Part shown: positions 52,207 through 61,225 of the stretch, piece by piece
Layout: each line of letters opens with the position of its first letter
Position numbering within the stretch: position 1 is the first letter of the stretch
Source: Halomonas colorata
GTDB taxonomy: Bacteria > Pseudomonadota > Gammaproteobacteria > Pseudomonadales > Halomonadaceae
DNA: 64,000 bases
Assembly: GCF_014897985.1 (NCBI RefSeq)
Contig: NZ_JABUZA010000004.1
Span: 1 to 64,000 of the forward strand
Direction: 5' to 3'
Notes under the pieces: generated by a model
Database searches by the model: none
What the model saw: only the letters and a program-made list of their open reading frames with translations
Told to the model about the DNA's origin: nothing
Program-made: the position numbers and the translations under genes

Positions 52207-53325
52207 ATGGCATTTGAAGCGCTTTTTCAACCACTGGAACTGGGCAGCCTGTCTATCCCTAACCGCATTATCATGGCGCCGCTGACGCGTGCCCGCACAC
52301 CGGACAGCGTGCCGGGCAAGCTGCAGGAAGCCTATTACGGTCAGCGCGCTGGCTCAGGGCTGATTATCAGCGAAGCGACCAATATTTCCCCGACCGCCCG
52401 CGGCTATGTTTACACACCGGGCATCTGGACCGACGAACAGGAAGCTGGCTGGCAGCGGGTAGTGAATGCCGTGCACGCCAAGGGCGGGCGCATTGCGCTA
52501 CAGCTGTGGCACGTTGGGCGCGTTTCGCATGAAATGGTTCAACCCAACGGCGAGCAGCCAGTGGCACCTAGCGCATTGAAAGGCGAAGGCGCCCAGTGCT
52601 TTGTTGAGTTTGAAGACGGTACCGCCGGGCAGCACCCCACCAGCACGCCCCGTGCACTGGAAACCGACGAAATTCCCGGCATTGTGGACGACTACCGCAA
52701 GGCCGCCGAACGCGCCAAGCGCGCTGGCTTTGACATGGTGGAAGTACACGCGGCCAACGCTTACCTGCTCAACCAATTTCTGGCGACGGGCACCAACCAG
52801 CGTACCGATCAATACGGTGGTTCAATCGAAAACCGCGCCCGCTTCCCGCTAGCAGTTATTGATGCGGTCATTGAAGTATACGGTGCGGATCGGGTAGGCA
52901 TTCGAATGACGCCGTTCATCGAACTGTTCGGCCTGACCGATGATGAGCCGAAAGAGATGGCCTTCTACATGGCAGAACAGCTTTCCAAGCGCGGCCTTGC
53001 CTACCTGCACTTGAACGAACCTAACTGGGCGGGTGGCGACATTCAGTTCCCTGATGGCTTTCGTGAGCAAATGCGTGAGCGCTTTACCGGCAGTCTGATC
53101 TACTGCGGTAACTACGATGCCGAACACGCCGAAGCGCGTATTAACGATAAAACCACCGATGTGGTGGCATTCGGGCGACCCTATATTGCCAATCCTGACT
53201 TGGCCGAGCGCTTTCGTTTAGGGGCTACGCTTAACCAACCCAATCACGACACGTTTTACGGTGGTGACGAGAAAGGCTATACCGACTACCCGTTCATGGA
53301 TAACGGTTATGACCGTATTGGCTAG
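52207..53325 (+). CDS. Alkene reductase, Old Yellow Enzyme family (NemA-like)
   Basis: 372-residue FMN-dependent NAD(P)H oxidoreductase that reduces activated C=C bonds and N-ethylmaleimide-type or nitro compounds. Landmarks are LGSLSIPNRIIMAPLTRARTPDSVPG, YYGQRAGSGLIISEATNISPTARGY (landmarks GLIISEAT), IALQLWHVGRVSH, VEVHAANAYLLNQFL with the active-site His-Ala-Ala-Asn, TDQYGGSIENR and DVVAFGRPYIANPDL. The ATG has aaaggag nearby. A tetraloop terminator follows. No divergent TetR-type regulator is present. Confidence 0.93.
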   Translation: MAFEALFQPLELGSLSIPNRIIMAPLTRARTPDSVPGKLQEAYYGQRAGSGLIISEATNISPTARGYVYTPGIWTDEQEAGWQRVVNAVHAKGGRIALQLWHVGRVSHEMVQPNGEQPVAPSALKGEGAQCFVEFEDGTAGQHPTSTPRALETDEIPGIVDDYRKAAERAKRAGFDMVEVHAANAYLLNQFLATGTNQRTDQYGGSIENRARFPLAVIDAVIEVYGADRVGIRMTPFIELFGLTDDEPKEMAFYMAEQLSKRGLAYLHLNEPNWAGGDIQFPDGFREQMRERFTGSLIYCGNYDAEHAEARINDKTTDVVAFGRPYIANPDLAERFRLGATLNQPNHDTFYGGDEKGYTDYPFMDNGYDRIG

Positions 53326-53360
53326 GCCCTAAGCGTTAATTGGCTGGAAAGCACTATCTC

Positions 53361-53386
53361 AAGCACTACTTCGGTAGTGCTTTTTT
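53361..53386 (+). terminator. Tetraloop terminator after the OYE gene
   Basis: A perfect nine-base stem AAGCACTAC/GTAGTGCTT closes a TTCG tetraloop and is followed by T residues, 35 bases past the stop. It is one of the clearest terminators in the window. Confidence 0.92.
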
Positions 53387-53577
53387 ATGCTTCAACGGCG
53401 GAAAAGGCTGGTAGTCTACGAGGTTGCACAACATAGATCAGTTGGTGCCCAGGCAGGCGCTTGCTTTACTCGCGCCATTTTGCGGCTCAACCAGCCATTG
53501 TTGCCATGGAATAGCCATCATGAAATAGTCCATGGAGACGGTGGTATCGATGATCGAAAAACAAGGAGAGGCAAGTT

Positions 53578-54183
53578 TTGGAAAATACATCGCTGGCAAC
53601 ACTACTGGCACTGGGTTCCATGCTATTGGGCTGCGTGGCGTTGGCTCTTTTCGTGTTTATCGTTCGCCCCATTCGGCAGCGCAAAAAGGCGCAAGCCGCC
53701 TTGAAAAAACAGTCGCAAGAGAAAGTGGCCGTGAGCGACGTGCCCGAACCAGCGCCCGCGCCCGCCCCTGTCCATGCCAAACCTGCCGCCAAGGTTTCTC
53801 AGCACTCTTTATTTATTATTTTTGCGGAACCCGGGCAAGCCACCGAGCAGACGCTTACCCAGTGGCTTAAACAGATCAATGCCGACTACGACCCGTTAAA
53901 GAAGATATTTCTGGTCGCCGGGCAACAACCCGCCAATCCCATTACCATTGCCAATGCCTTCTTACCTGGCGAGCTGCCGGATCTATTCAGAGACGAAAGC
54001 GCTGACGATGCTATCAAAGGCATCAGCCTGATCGTTAAGCCACCTTTACGCAAACGCCGCAATCAACAGATGATTGCCTATGTGGCGATTGCGAAAGAAG
54101 CGGCAGCGCTGTTTAACGCCGATGTGTTGGATACCCAGCATCAAAGCGCTACCGAAGAGACTTACCAGCAGATTATTGGCTAG
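53578..54183 (+). CDS. ZipA-like single-helix anchored protein
   Basis: 201 residues from a TTG start, supported by aaggagag eight bases upstream. One N-terminal helix (LALGSMLLGCVALALFVFIV) is followed by a basic stretch (RPIRQRKKAQAALKKQ) and an Ala/Pro linker (EPAPAPAPVHAKPAA). A globular C-terminal domain has LFIIFAEPG, IKGISLIVKPP and AALFNADVLDTQHQSATEE, close in pattern to the ZipA FtsZ-binding domain. A division role is inferred only; the true zipA is expected elsewhere. It is convergent with ybiT. Confidence 0.55.
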   Translation: MENTSLATLLALGSMLLGCVALALFVFIVRPIRQRKKAQAALKKQSQEKVAVSDVPEPAPAPAPVHAKPAAKVSQHSLFIIFAEPGQATEQTLTQWLKQINADYDPLKKIFLVAGQQPANPITIANAFLPGELPDLFRDESADDAIKGISLIVKPPLRKRRNQQMIAYVAIAKEAAALFNADVLDTQHQSATEETYQQIIG

Positions 54184-54185
54184 CC

Positions 54186-55775
54186 TTACACAACGCCTTG
54201 GCTACGCAGGTAGTCGTCATAGCTGCCGCTGAAGTCGACAATGCCTTCTGGCTGCATATCGATAATGCGCGTGGCGAGGCTTGAGACGAACTCACGGTCG
54301 TGGCTTACGAACAGCAACGTGCCTGGGTAGTTTTCCAGCGCCAGGTTAAGCGCCTCAATAGACTCCATATCCAGGTGATTGGTCGGTTCATCCATCAGCA
54401 GCACGTTAGGGTTGGTCAGGGTTAGCTTGCCAAACAGCATCCGCCCCTGCTCACCACCGGAAATAACCTTGATAGATTTTCCGATATCGTCGCTTGAGAA
54501 CAGCATGCGCCCCAGCGCACCGCGTACCACCTGCTCGCCGCCTTGCGTCCACTGCCCCATCCACTCGAAGAGCGTCATATCAACGGCAAAGTCATCGGCG
54601 TGGTCCTGAGCAAATACGCCAACGTCGGCCGCATCGGTCCACTTCACTTCGCCTTTATCGGGGCGCAGCTCACCTGCCAGGGTTTTCAGCAAGGTTGTCT
54701 TGCCGATGCCGTTGGGGCCGATGATTGCGATACGCTCACCGGCTTCGACGGTCATTGAGAACCGGTCGAACAGCGGCGCACCGTCATCGTAGCCTTTGGT
54801 AATCGCGTCAACGTTGACCGCATTACGGTGAATCTTCTTGTTCTGATCAAAGCGGATAAACGGGCTTACCCGGCTGGAAGGCTTGATGTCTTCGAGCTTG
54901 ATTTTATCGATCTGGCGCGCCCGTGAGGTCGCCTGCTTGGCTTTTGAGGCGTTCGCCGAGAAGCGGCTGACAAACTGCTGAAGCTCAGCAATCTGGGCTT
55001 TTTTCTTGGCGTTATCCGAGTGCTGACGCTCACGCGCGGCGGTTGCCGCCGTCATGTAGTCATCATAGTTACCCGGGAACAGGGTAATCTCACCGTAATC
55101 CAGATCCGCCATATGCGTACATACGCTGTTTAAGAAGTGACGGTCGTGCGAGATGATAATCATGGTGCTGTTACGCGCCGTCAGAATATCTTCCAGCCAG
55201 CGGATGGTGTTGATATCCAGGTGGTTGGTAGGCTCGTCGAGCAGTAGCACATCAGGGTCTGAAAACAGCGCCTGGGCTAACAGCACGCGCAGCTTCCAGC
55301 CGGGAGCCACTTCACTCATTGGGCCGGTGTGCTGCTCAATGGGAATCCCCAAACCCAGAAGCAGTTCGCCCGCGCGGGCTTCGGCGGTGTAGCCGTCAAG
55401 CTCGGCAAAGCGTACTTCAAGGTCGGCCACGGCCATACCGTCTTCTTCGCTCATTTCCGGCAGGCTATAGATACGTTCACGCTCGGCGGCAACCTTCCAA
55501 AGCTCGGTGTTACCCATGATCACGGTGTCGATGACCCGCTCGTTTTCATAGGCGAACTGGTCCTGGCGCAGCTTACCCAGCCGCGTGCTGCGATCCAGCA
55601 TTACCTGACCCGAAGAGGGCTCAAGCTCACCGCCCAGGATCTTCATAAAGGTCGATTTACCGCAACCGTTGGCGCCAATCAGACCGTAGCGATTGCCGTT
55701 ATTGAATTTGACGGAAACGTTTTCAAACAGGGGCTTGGCCCCAAACTGCATGGTGATATTGGCGGTAGCGATCAA
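54186..55775 (-). CDS. ybiT: ABC-F family ATPase (YbiT-like)
   Basis: 529-residue cytoplasmic protein with two ABC domains and no membrane part, acting on ribosomes as a translation factor. Domain 1 has [17 protein letters not shown], the signature [15 protein letters not shown] and [21 protein letters not shown]. The P-site tMD linker follows ([32 protein letters not shown], landmarks [10 protein letters not shown]). Domain 2 has [28 protein letters not shown] and [14 protein letters not shown]. Length and sequence match YbiT rather than EttA or Uup. Confidence 0.94.
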   Translation of the reverse strand: MIATANITMQFGAKPLFENVSVKFNNGNRYGLIGANGCGKSTFMKILGGELEPSSGQVMLDRSTRLGKLRQDQFAYENERVIDTVIMGNTELWKVAAERERIYSLPEMSEEDGMAVADLEVRFAELDGYTAEARAGELLLGLGIPIEQHTGPMSEVAPGWKLRVLLAQALFSDPDVLLLDEPTNHLDINTIRWLEDILTARNSTMIIISHDRHFLNSVCTHMADLDYGEITLFPGNYDDYMTAATAARERQHSDNAKKKAQIAELQQFVSRFSANASKAKQATSRARQIDKIKLEDIKPSSRVSPFIRFDQNKKIHRNAVNVDAITKGYDDGAPLFDRFSMTVEAGERIAIIGPNGIGKTTLLKTLAGELRPDKGEVKWTDAADVGVFAQDHADDFAVDMTLFEWMGQWTQGGEQVVRGALGRMLFSSDDIGKSIKVISGGEQGRMLFGKLTLTNPNVLLMDEPTNHLDMESIEALNLALENYPGTLLFVSHDREFVSSLATRIIDMQPEGIVDFSGSYDDYLRSQGVV

Positions 55776-55854
55776 GATGTGGACCCTGGTTGGCGAATTG
55801 CGCGTACAAAGGCTCGCGATTCTACGCGCTCTTGGGCGTGGTTACACCTATCGC

Positions 55855-56718
55855 CTAACGTGACGTATGGGTCAGCGCAGGCAGCTCGAGCAGAAAACGT
55901 TCGCCATCAATTGCTTGGCACAACCGGGAATAGAGAATATCCACAACGTCCGGATGCTCACCTACAAGCTTTGTGGTCACTACGCTAAGCGCTGAATGAC
56001 GCTTTTGTGCCGCGCAACAAATTTCATCGATATCGCCGCCCTCACCCGCGTGGCGGCCAGGCGACAAAAACAGCATGGCCAGAATCACCGGCCCGGCCTG
56101 AAACTCATTGGAGTTCAGCAGATTTTCCAAAAGAGGCTCATTGAAGCGGTACTCCTCACCTTCGCGCCGCTCCATTGACGCTGCCGCTACACACACGGCG
56201 TCGTCTGCCAAAAGGGCACTCAACTGCCCGGCCAGCCGGTTACGAACAGCGGTCACTTCAGCAATCGGGCTGCCGTGGTCGACAAGAGCAACGCGAGTCG
56301 GCTTGCCGTTAAGGTGCTCACGCACGTTGTCAGCCAACAGGTGAGCCAAACGCAGATCGTTGCCACCCCGCTCGTCTACCAGCGGCTGGGCGACGCGTAC
56401 GCTAACGCGTGGGAACGTTGCCTGCAGTGTCGCCATGCGCTCGGGTAGATAGCCGGTCAAAGCTTTGCTTGGACCAAAAAAGAACGGCACCACGATGATC
56501 TCGGTGGCTCCTTGCTCAGCGCTGCGCTCAGCCGCAGGGCCAAGGGTAAGCGCGGGCGTACCATCGAGTTGATCAGCGGGGATCTTATTGGAGTGGAGCA
56601 GCGAGGCGGCCTGTACCGTTTCACCTATTTGCTGGCTGAGGGCGGCTGCCACGCGGCGTAAATTTAGCGTTGCCGCCGGACGTAGTGAGCCATTATCGAC
56701 GAGAAAAATAGCGCGCAT
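55855..56718 (-). CDS. CbiX/SirB-like chelatase-family protein
   Basis: About 287 residues from the ATG at 56718 (ggag upstream); longer in-frame starts are less likely. Landmarks are MRAIFLVDNGSLRPAATLNLR, EIIVVPFFFGPSKALTGYLPERM, RVALVDHGSPIAEVTAVRN and VILAMLFLSPGRHAGEGGDI with the His residues of the CbiX metal site. The internal duplication fits two CbiX domains. Relatives insert cobalt or iron into sirohydrochlorin, but tetrapyrrole genes are not nearby. The normal DxHGS motif is split between VDNGS and VDHGS. Confidence 0.75.
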   Translation of the reverse strand: MRAIFLVDNGSLRPAATLNLRRVAAALSQQIGETVQAASLLHSNKIPADQLDGTPALTLGPAAERSAEQGATEIIVVPFFFGPSKALTGYLPERMATLQATFPRVSVRVAQPLVDERGGNDLRLAHLLADNVREHLNGKPTRVALVDHGSPIAEVTAVRNRLAGQLSALLADDAVCVAAASMERREGEEYRFNEPLLENLLNSNEFQAGPVILAMLFLSPGRHAGEGGDIDEICCAAQKRHSALSVVTTKLVGEHPDVVDILYSRLCQAIDGERFLLELPALTHTSR

Positions 56719-56783
56719 GATCGCTCCAGAAGAAGGTGCCAGGGCATGGTACCATGGCGTTTTAAGCCACATTCAGATTACCC

Positions 56784-57350
56784 ATGTTGATCGATACCAC
56801 GGCCATTAACCAGCAGCGCAACCACTTCGATGAAAACGCCGACATCTGGCTATTTGGCTACGGGTCGCTGATCTGGAAAGCGGATTTTGCGTATCTGGAA
56901 AGGCGCAGCGCTTATATTAACGGTTGGGAGCGCCGCTTCTGGCAGGGTTCCCATGACCACCGCGGCACCTTGGAAGCCCCAGGGCGCGTGGTCACATTAA
57001 CCCCTGTTCCGGGTGCGATTTGCCATGGTATGGCTTACCGCATTACGCCAGAAACCTTGGCCCCGCTGGATCAACGCGAAAAAAATGGCTATTTGCGTGA
57101 AGTGACGCCGCTACACTTTACTGACGGGTTTCAGGAGCAAACAACAGGATTGGTGTATCTGGCCACCGAAGATAACCCTGCATTTTTAGGGCCCGACACG
57201 CTTGAAGCCATGGCCAGCCAGATTGCCCGCGCCTCCGGCCCTAGCGGCCCCAACCGCGACTACCTGGTCAATCTGGCCCAGGCGCTGCGTCACTTGAAGG
57301 TTGAGGATGCGCATATCTTCGCACTAGAGCAGCAGTTAAATAGCCTCTAG
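56784..57350 (+). CDS. ChaC-like gamma-glutamylcyclotransferase
   Basis: 188-residue cytosolic enzyme, likely glutathione-specific gamma-glutamylcyclotransferase producing 5-oxoproline and Cys-Gly. It has the substrate loop WLFGYGSLIWKADF, the RRFWQGSHDHRG motif, GMAYRI and the catalytic Glu in LDQREKNGYLREV. It is divergent from the CbiX-like gene 65 bp away. ChaC proteins act in glutathione turnover; regulation here is not visible. Confidence 0.88.
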   Translation: MLIDTTAINQQRNHFDENADIWLFGYGSLIWKADFAYLERRSAYINGWERRFWQGSHDHRGTLEAPGRVVTLTPVPGAICHGMAYRITPETLAPLDQREKNGYLREVTPLHFTDGFQEQTTGLVYLATEDNPAFLGPDTLEAMASQIARASGPSGPNRDYLVNLAQALRHLKVEDAHIFALEQQLNSL

Positions 57351-57376
57351 GCATTAATGGCTTAACCGTTGAAGGG

Positions 57377-57904
57377 TTACCAGTAGCGCGGGTAGCGGCG
57401 ATGGCGAGCCAGGTTATTGACCAGAATGGCGATCACCAGCATTACCACGCAGCCCATGCCGATAGGCAACAACGGATACCACCAGCCCAGCTGATGTACG
57501 CTAGCGCCGCCACCTACGGCAATTAGAGCCGCCGCCGCACCTGGCGGGTGCACGGTATGGGTTAGCTGCATTACCAGAATTGAAAGAGATACCGAAAGCG
57601 CCATGGAAATCGGCGTCGCCCCAAGCAGCTGATAGCAGCCTACGCCTATGCAGGCCGACAGCACGCTGCCAAACAGCACGTGGCTTGGCTGGGCAAAGGG
57701 GCTTTCAGGGGCGGCATAGATGAGTACTGACGTTGCCCCAAACGAGCCCACAATCAGCAGCTGCTGGGAAAGCCAGGCGGAACTTAACCAGCAAATCACG
57801 GCCATGCCGACAAATGCGCCAACCCATGACCACACTGCGTCTTCCCATCCTACTAAATTACGCTGGATGCGCTCGCCACGCATTTTGCCAAGATACGTTT
57901 TCAT
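57377..57904 (-). CDS. HPP-family integral membrane protein
   Basis: About 175 residues from the ATG at 57904 (a GTG three codons upstream is possible). Four helices: AFVGMAVICWLSSAWL, LLIVGSFGATSVLIYAAPESPFAQP, VLSACIGVGCYQLLG and the HPP-bearing LSVSLSILVMQLTHTVHPPGAAAALIAVGG (landmarks THTVHPPGAAAAL), then GMGCVVMLVIAILVNNLA. Some HPP proteins transport nitrite in cyanobacteria and plastids. The substrate here is unknown. Confidence 0.85.
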   Translation of the reverse strand: MKTYLGKMRGERIQRNLVGWEDAVWSWVGAFVGMAVICWLSSAWLSQQLLIVGSFGATSVLIYAAPESPFAQPSHVLFGSVLSACIGVGCYQLLGATPISMALSVSLSILVMQLTHTVHPPGAAAALIAVGGGASVHQLGWWYPLLPIGMGCVVMLVIAILVNNLARHRRYPRYW

Positions 57905-58078
57905 CTCGCTCACTTTGCACTAAAGAAGTGCGAAATGATGGCAAATTGCACCAAATAGGCAAATGATAAATCGTCATAGCGTTATGAATCGAACTCACAC
58001 GTCAAACGTTTGCCCGAATTAACGCTATCAATACAAATACTTAGCACGCTTACTTGTATGCCACTCTGACTATCTTAA

Positions 58079-58372
58079 TTACGTTATCAGCCAAGAAAGT
58101 ATAAACAGCGCCAGCACAATCCGGAAAATAGCTCCGAATATCGACCCGCGGAGTATGGCTTTCACGCCACCCCACAGCAGACAAAGCCCGATAATCAGTA
58201 CCAGAATACTGAAGAAGGAGGCATTAATTCCCAGCGAGCGGCTTAACCCATCGACAAACTCTTCCAATGCACCGAAGAAGTTAGTGAAGATAGCCAGTAA
58301 AAACTCCACCACGGTACGAATCACATCGCCAATGGTCTCGCCTACCCGGTCAAAAAATCCATTTCCCTGCAT
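58079..58372 (-). CDS. Small membrane protein of unknown function
   Basis: 97 residues with a first hydrophobic stretch (VIRTVVEFLLAIFTNFFGALEEF) and two C-terminal helices (FFSILVLIIGLCLLWGGVKAIL and FGAIFRIVLALFILSWLI). No family is recognised. It stands alone between the HPP gene and the LysR gene, and its start is the ATG at 58372, with no strong ribosome site seen. G+C is lower than in its neighbours. Confidence 0.55.
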   Translation of the reverse strand: MQGNGFFDRVGETIGDVIRTVVEFLLAIFTNFFGALEEFVDGLSRSLGINASFFSILVLIIGLCLLWGGVKAILRGSIFGAIFRIVLALFILSWLIT

Positions 58373-58569
58373 GTAAAATCCTCAAGCTCAGCCATCGCGA
58401 TGTTTTGCATTGTCGGCTAAAACCTTTCAGGGGGCAAAGCAAACGCTCTGTGCTCGCTCTTTCACCGGTTGGCGCCGCATTTTTCTGCGCTGTTTGCGCT
58501 TTTGACTAACGCTTCCTCTGGTAAGCTTCCGGCCACATCGTTAAACATTTGCCGTATGGTCATCACCTT

Positions 58570-59496
58570 ATGCTTAACCAGCGCGCCCTGACATATCTGA
58601 ACGAAGTGATCCGGCGTGGGTCATTGCGTCGTGCCGCGGCACACCTGGACGTTGACCCCTCGGCGCTTAGCCGCCAGATCAAAGCGCTTGAAGAAACCCT
58701 GAACACCAAGCTTTGCGAGCGCCACGGCACCGGTATGCGTGCCACCCAGGCGGGACAGTTACTGGTGCAACATTTTCACACCCAGCGCGCTCAGGAAGAG
58801 TCGGTATTATCGCAGCTGATGGCGCTTCAAGGACTGGCACGTGGGCATGTCCGGATCGCCGTGGGTGAAGGCTTTATCGCTGATTTAATTGCCAAACCGC
58901 TCGGCGATTTTATGTCGATGTTTAGCGGCATTAACGTCGAGATTCGCATGGCTGGCGTGAATGAAGCTATCTCGCTGCTCAAAGACCGTGAGGTGGAGCT
59001 TGCGCTACTCTATGCGCCGCCCGTCGACCCTACCCTTGATTGTCATGTCGAGACCTTCCAGCCGCTGGATTTAATTGTGCCTCCTGACCACCCCTTATGC
59101 GCACTGCACAGGCCAATCAACTTAAACGATTTACGCCCCTGGCCACTGGGGTTAATGGACAACCCTTTTGGCATGCGTCAAATGGTCAATATGGTAGCTC
59201 AGCACGAGCGAATTCATATTGAGGCGCGCCTTTATACCAACTCCGTTGCGGTGCTTAAAAATTTTGTACGCTCAGGCATTGGCGTCACCTTTATGCCTGA
59301 GATCACCATCATTGATGAAATTGAACGCCAGGAAATAATCGCGCTGCCCATGAAGTATCCGTTAATGAATAGCGCACGGGCACAAATCGTCAGCCTGCAG
59401 GGCCAGGAGCTTACCGTGGCCGCCCACGCCTGCGTTGAACAATTACGCCAAGGGATGCGTTTCTTTTCTGCCGACGCGCCCCGACTGTTGTCTTAA
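58570..59496 (+). CDS. LysR-family transcriptional regulator
   Basis: About 308 residues from the ATG at 58570. The winged helix is MLNQRALTYLNEVIRRGSLRRAAAHLDVDPSALSRQIKALEE (landmarks GSLRRAAAHL, SALSRQIKALE). An effector domain follows (VRIAVGEGFIADLIAKPLGDF, MAGVNEAISLLKDREVELALLY). It is upstream of, and in the same orientation as, the dctPQM-dipeptidase genes, about 125 bp away, so it probably controls them. Confidence 0.88.
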   Translation: MLNQRALTYLNEVIRRGSLRRAAAHLDVDPSALSRQIKALEETLNTKLCERHGTGMRATQAGQLLVQHFHTQRAQEESVLSQLMALQGLARGHVRIAVGEGFIADLIAKPLGDFMSMFSGINVEIRMAGVNEAISLLKDREVELALLYAPPVDPTLDCHVETFQPLDLIVPPDHPLCALHRPINLNDLRPWPLGLMDNPFGMRQMVNMVAQHERIHIEARLYTNSVAVLKNFVRSGIGVTFMPEITIIDEIERQEIIALPMKYPLMNSARAQIVSLQGQELTVAAHACVEQLRQGMRFFSADAPRLLS

Positions 59497-59621
59497 AGAC
59501 AACGCTTTAGGTATTGCATAGTCAACGCATCAATGCCTAGTCTTCTAATGTAATGATAAAAAGAACCTGAGCAGGTAATTCTCTCAACCTGCCATTTATG
59601 ATAATAAGCAAGGAGATCTCC

Positions 59622-60656
59622 ATGTTACCGTCCCATTTCATGCCGAAATTACTTACCGGCGCTTGCCTAGTGGGTTCTGCACTGATGGCTGGTAGTGCTT
59701 TTGCGGCTACCACCATCAACTTAAGCTACAACGGCCAGCCCGATGCCGAAAAAAACGCGGTTCACGTCTTCGCGACCAACTTGAAAGAGCTGGTTGCCGA
59801 GAAGACGGATAACGAAGTCGAACTGCGTCTTTTCCCCAACAGCATGCTGGGCAGTGAAGAAGACCGCATGGAGCAGACCATGAACACGCCGATGCTCAAC
59901 ATCGCGTCGTTCGCGGGTGTTTCCCCGTTGGTTGAAGAGCTGTTCGTTAGCGCCATCCCCTTTCTGTTTGACGATTTCGATGCCGCCCGCACCTTCTTTG
60001 ATGAAGGTGATTACTGGCAGGAGTTAACTGACACACTTGCCGAGCGTGCCGGTATCGATATGCTCGCAGTGGTTGAAGAAGGCGGCTTTTTGGCCTTCAC
60101 CAATAACGAGCGCCCGATCAGCCACCCGGATGATTTTAAAGGGCTGCGTTTCCGGGCCATGGACCCAAGCCAGGTAGCGCTTTATGAGTCCTTCGGCGCG
60201 TCCGGCACGCCCATCCCGTGGACCGAAACCTACATGGCCCTGCGTACCGGCGTTGCCAATGGGCAGATGAACCCGCCGATGTACATTGCTCTTGCAAGTC
60301 TTTACGAAGTGCAAAAGTACCTGACGCTTGCCAACATCCAGTATTCCGACCAGTTCCTGGTAGGCAATAGCGACATGATCGCCAACTGGGATGAAGAGCT
60401 TCGCGCTACGTTTATGGAAGCGGTTGCCGAGGCTAACCACAATGCCCGTGAATCCAACGAATCTCAGGTAGAGTCACGCATCGAGTACCTGGAAGCGCAG
60501 GGCATGGAAGTCATCCGTCCTTCGCATGATGACCTGGAAGCGTTCCGTACGATTGGTCAGCCCGCTTACCTTGAGTGGCTGACTGAACGTGGCATCGAGC
60601 AGCGCTGGATCGACATGGCGCTCGAAGATGCTGGTATGGATGAGCTGAATAACTAA
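59622..60656 (+). CDS. dctP: TRAP transporter solute-binding protein (DctP family)
   Basis: About 344 residues from the ATG at 59622 (aaggag twelve bases upstream). The signal peptide is MPKLLTGACLVGSALMAGSAFA. The mature protein has YNGQPDAEKNAVHVFATNLKELV, PNSMLGSEEDRMEQ, GLRFRAMDPSQVALYESFGASGTPIPWTETYMALRTGVANGQMNPP (landmarks FRAMD with the conserved Arg, and the GVANGQ loop) and a C-terminal helix. Ligand selectivity is not readable by eye; the downstream dipeptidase hints at a dipeptide. It is followed by a hairpin that can favour dctP over dctQM. Confidence 0.9.
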   Translation: MLPSHFMPKLLTGACLVGSALMAGSAFAATTINLSYNGQPDAEKNAVHVFATNLKELVAEKTDNEVELRLFPNSMLGSEEDRMEQTMNTPMLNIASFAGVSPLVEELFVSAIPFLFDDFDAARTFFDEGDYWQELTDTLAERAGIDMLAVVEEGGFLAFTNNERPISHPDDFKGLRFRAMDPSQVALYESFGASGTPIPWTETYMALRTGVANGQMNPPMYIALASLYEVQKYLTLANIQYSDQFLVGNSDMIANWDEELRATFMEAVAEANHNARESNESQVESRIEYLEAQGMEVIRPSHDDLEAFRTIGQPAYLEWLTERGIEQRWIDMALEDAGMDELNN

Positions 60657-60683
60657 CCAGCCACTGACTGACGCGTAATCATC

Positions 60684-60705
60684 AGGGCCGATTAACGTCG
60701 GCCCT
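60684..60705 (+). terminator. Intercistronic hairpin between dctP and dctQ
   Basis: A perfect eight-base stem AGGGCCGA/TCGGCCCT with a six-base loop is followed by TTTCC. It is weaker than a full terminator and most likely trims expression so that the binding protein exceeds the membrane units. Confidence 0.6.
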
Positions 60706-60733
60706 TTCCATTCGTGCTTTCGGAAGTACTCTC

Positions 60734-61225
60734 ATGCTGACTTCGCTTCGACACCGGCTGCTGACGATTAGCCGTCCAGTTACGCTTACCCTCGCGGGCG
60801 CTTTACTGTCCGTTAATGTACTCGCCATTCTGTATGGCGTCTTGATGCGTTATGTTGTTGGCGGCGCGCCGATCTGGACTGACGAGCTGTCGCGCTTCTT
60901 GATTATCGCCACCGTAATGCTGGCGGCGGGTGCCGTGTGGTCAGAAGGGGGGCATATGCGTGTTGGGCTACTGGAGCGCTTGCTGCCAGTGTCTCTGGCC
61001 CGCCTGTTAAATATTTATCAGTGGCTGCTTACTTTAATCATCGCCTTGGGCGGCGCCGTCATCAGCTACCGTTATGCGCTCTCAGTGAGCATGTTCACCT
61101 CGTCAGGGCTGGGCATCAGCCGTTCGATACCACTCCTTTCGCTTCCTTTAGGCTTTGCCCTGCTTGCCTGGCATGCCGTGCTGTATGGGCCTGCACCGCT
61201 TAAAACCGTGGAGGAAACCGCATGA
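60734..61225 (+). CDS. dctQ: TRAP transporter small membrane subunit (DctQ family)
   Basis: 163 residues with four helices: TLAGALLSVNVLAILYGVLMRYVVGG, FLIIATVMLAAGAVW, LLTLIIALGGAVISYRYAL and LPLGFALLAWHAVL. The DctQ-type motif GGAPIWTDELSRFLIIATV contains the conserved Trp-Asp-Glu. It works with DctM as the membrane carrier, driven by a sodium or proton gradient. Its stop overlaps the dctM start (ATGA), which indicates coupled translation. Confidence 0.88.
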   Translation: MLTSLRHRLLTISRPVTLTLAGALLSVNVLAILYGVLMRYVVGGAPIWTDELSRFLIIATVMLAAGAVWSEGGHMRVGLLERLLPVSLARLLNIYQWLLTLIIALGGAVISYRYALSVSMFTSSGLGISRSIPLLSLPLGFALLAWHAVLYGPAPLKTVEETA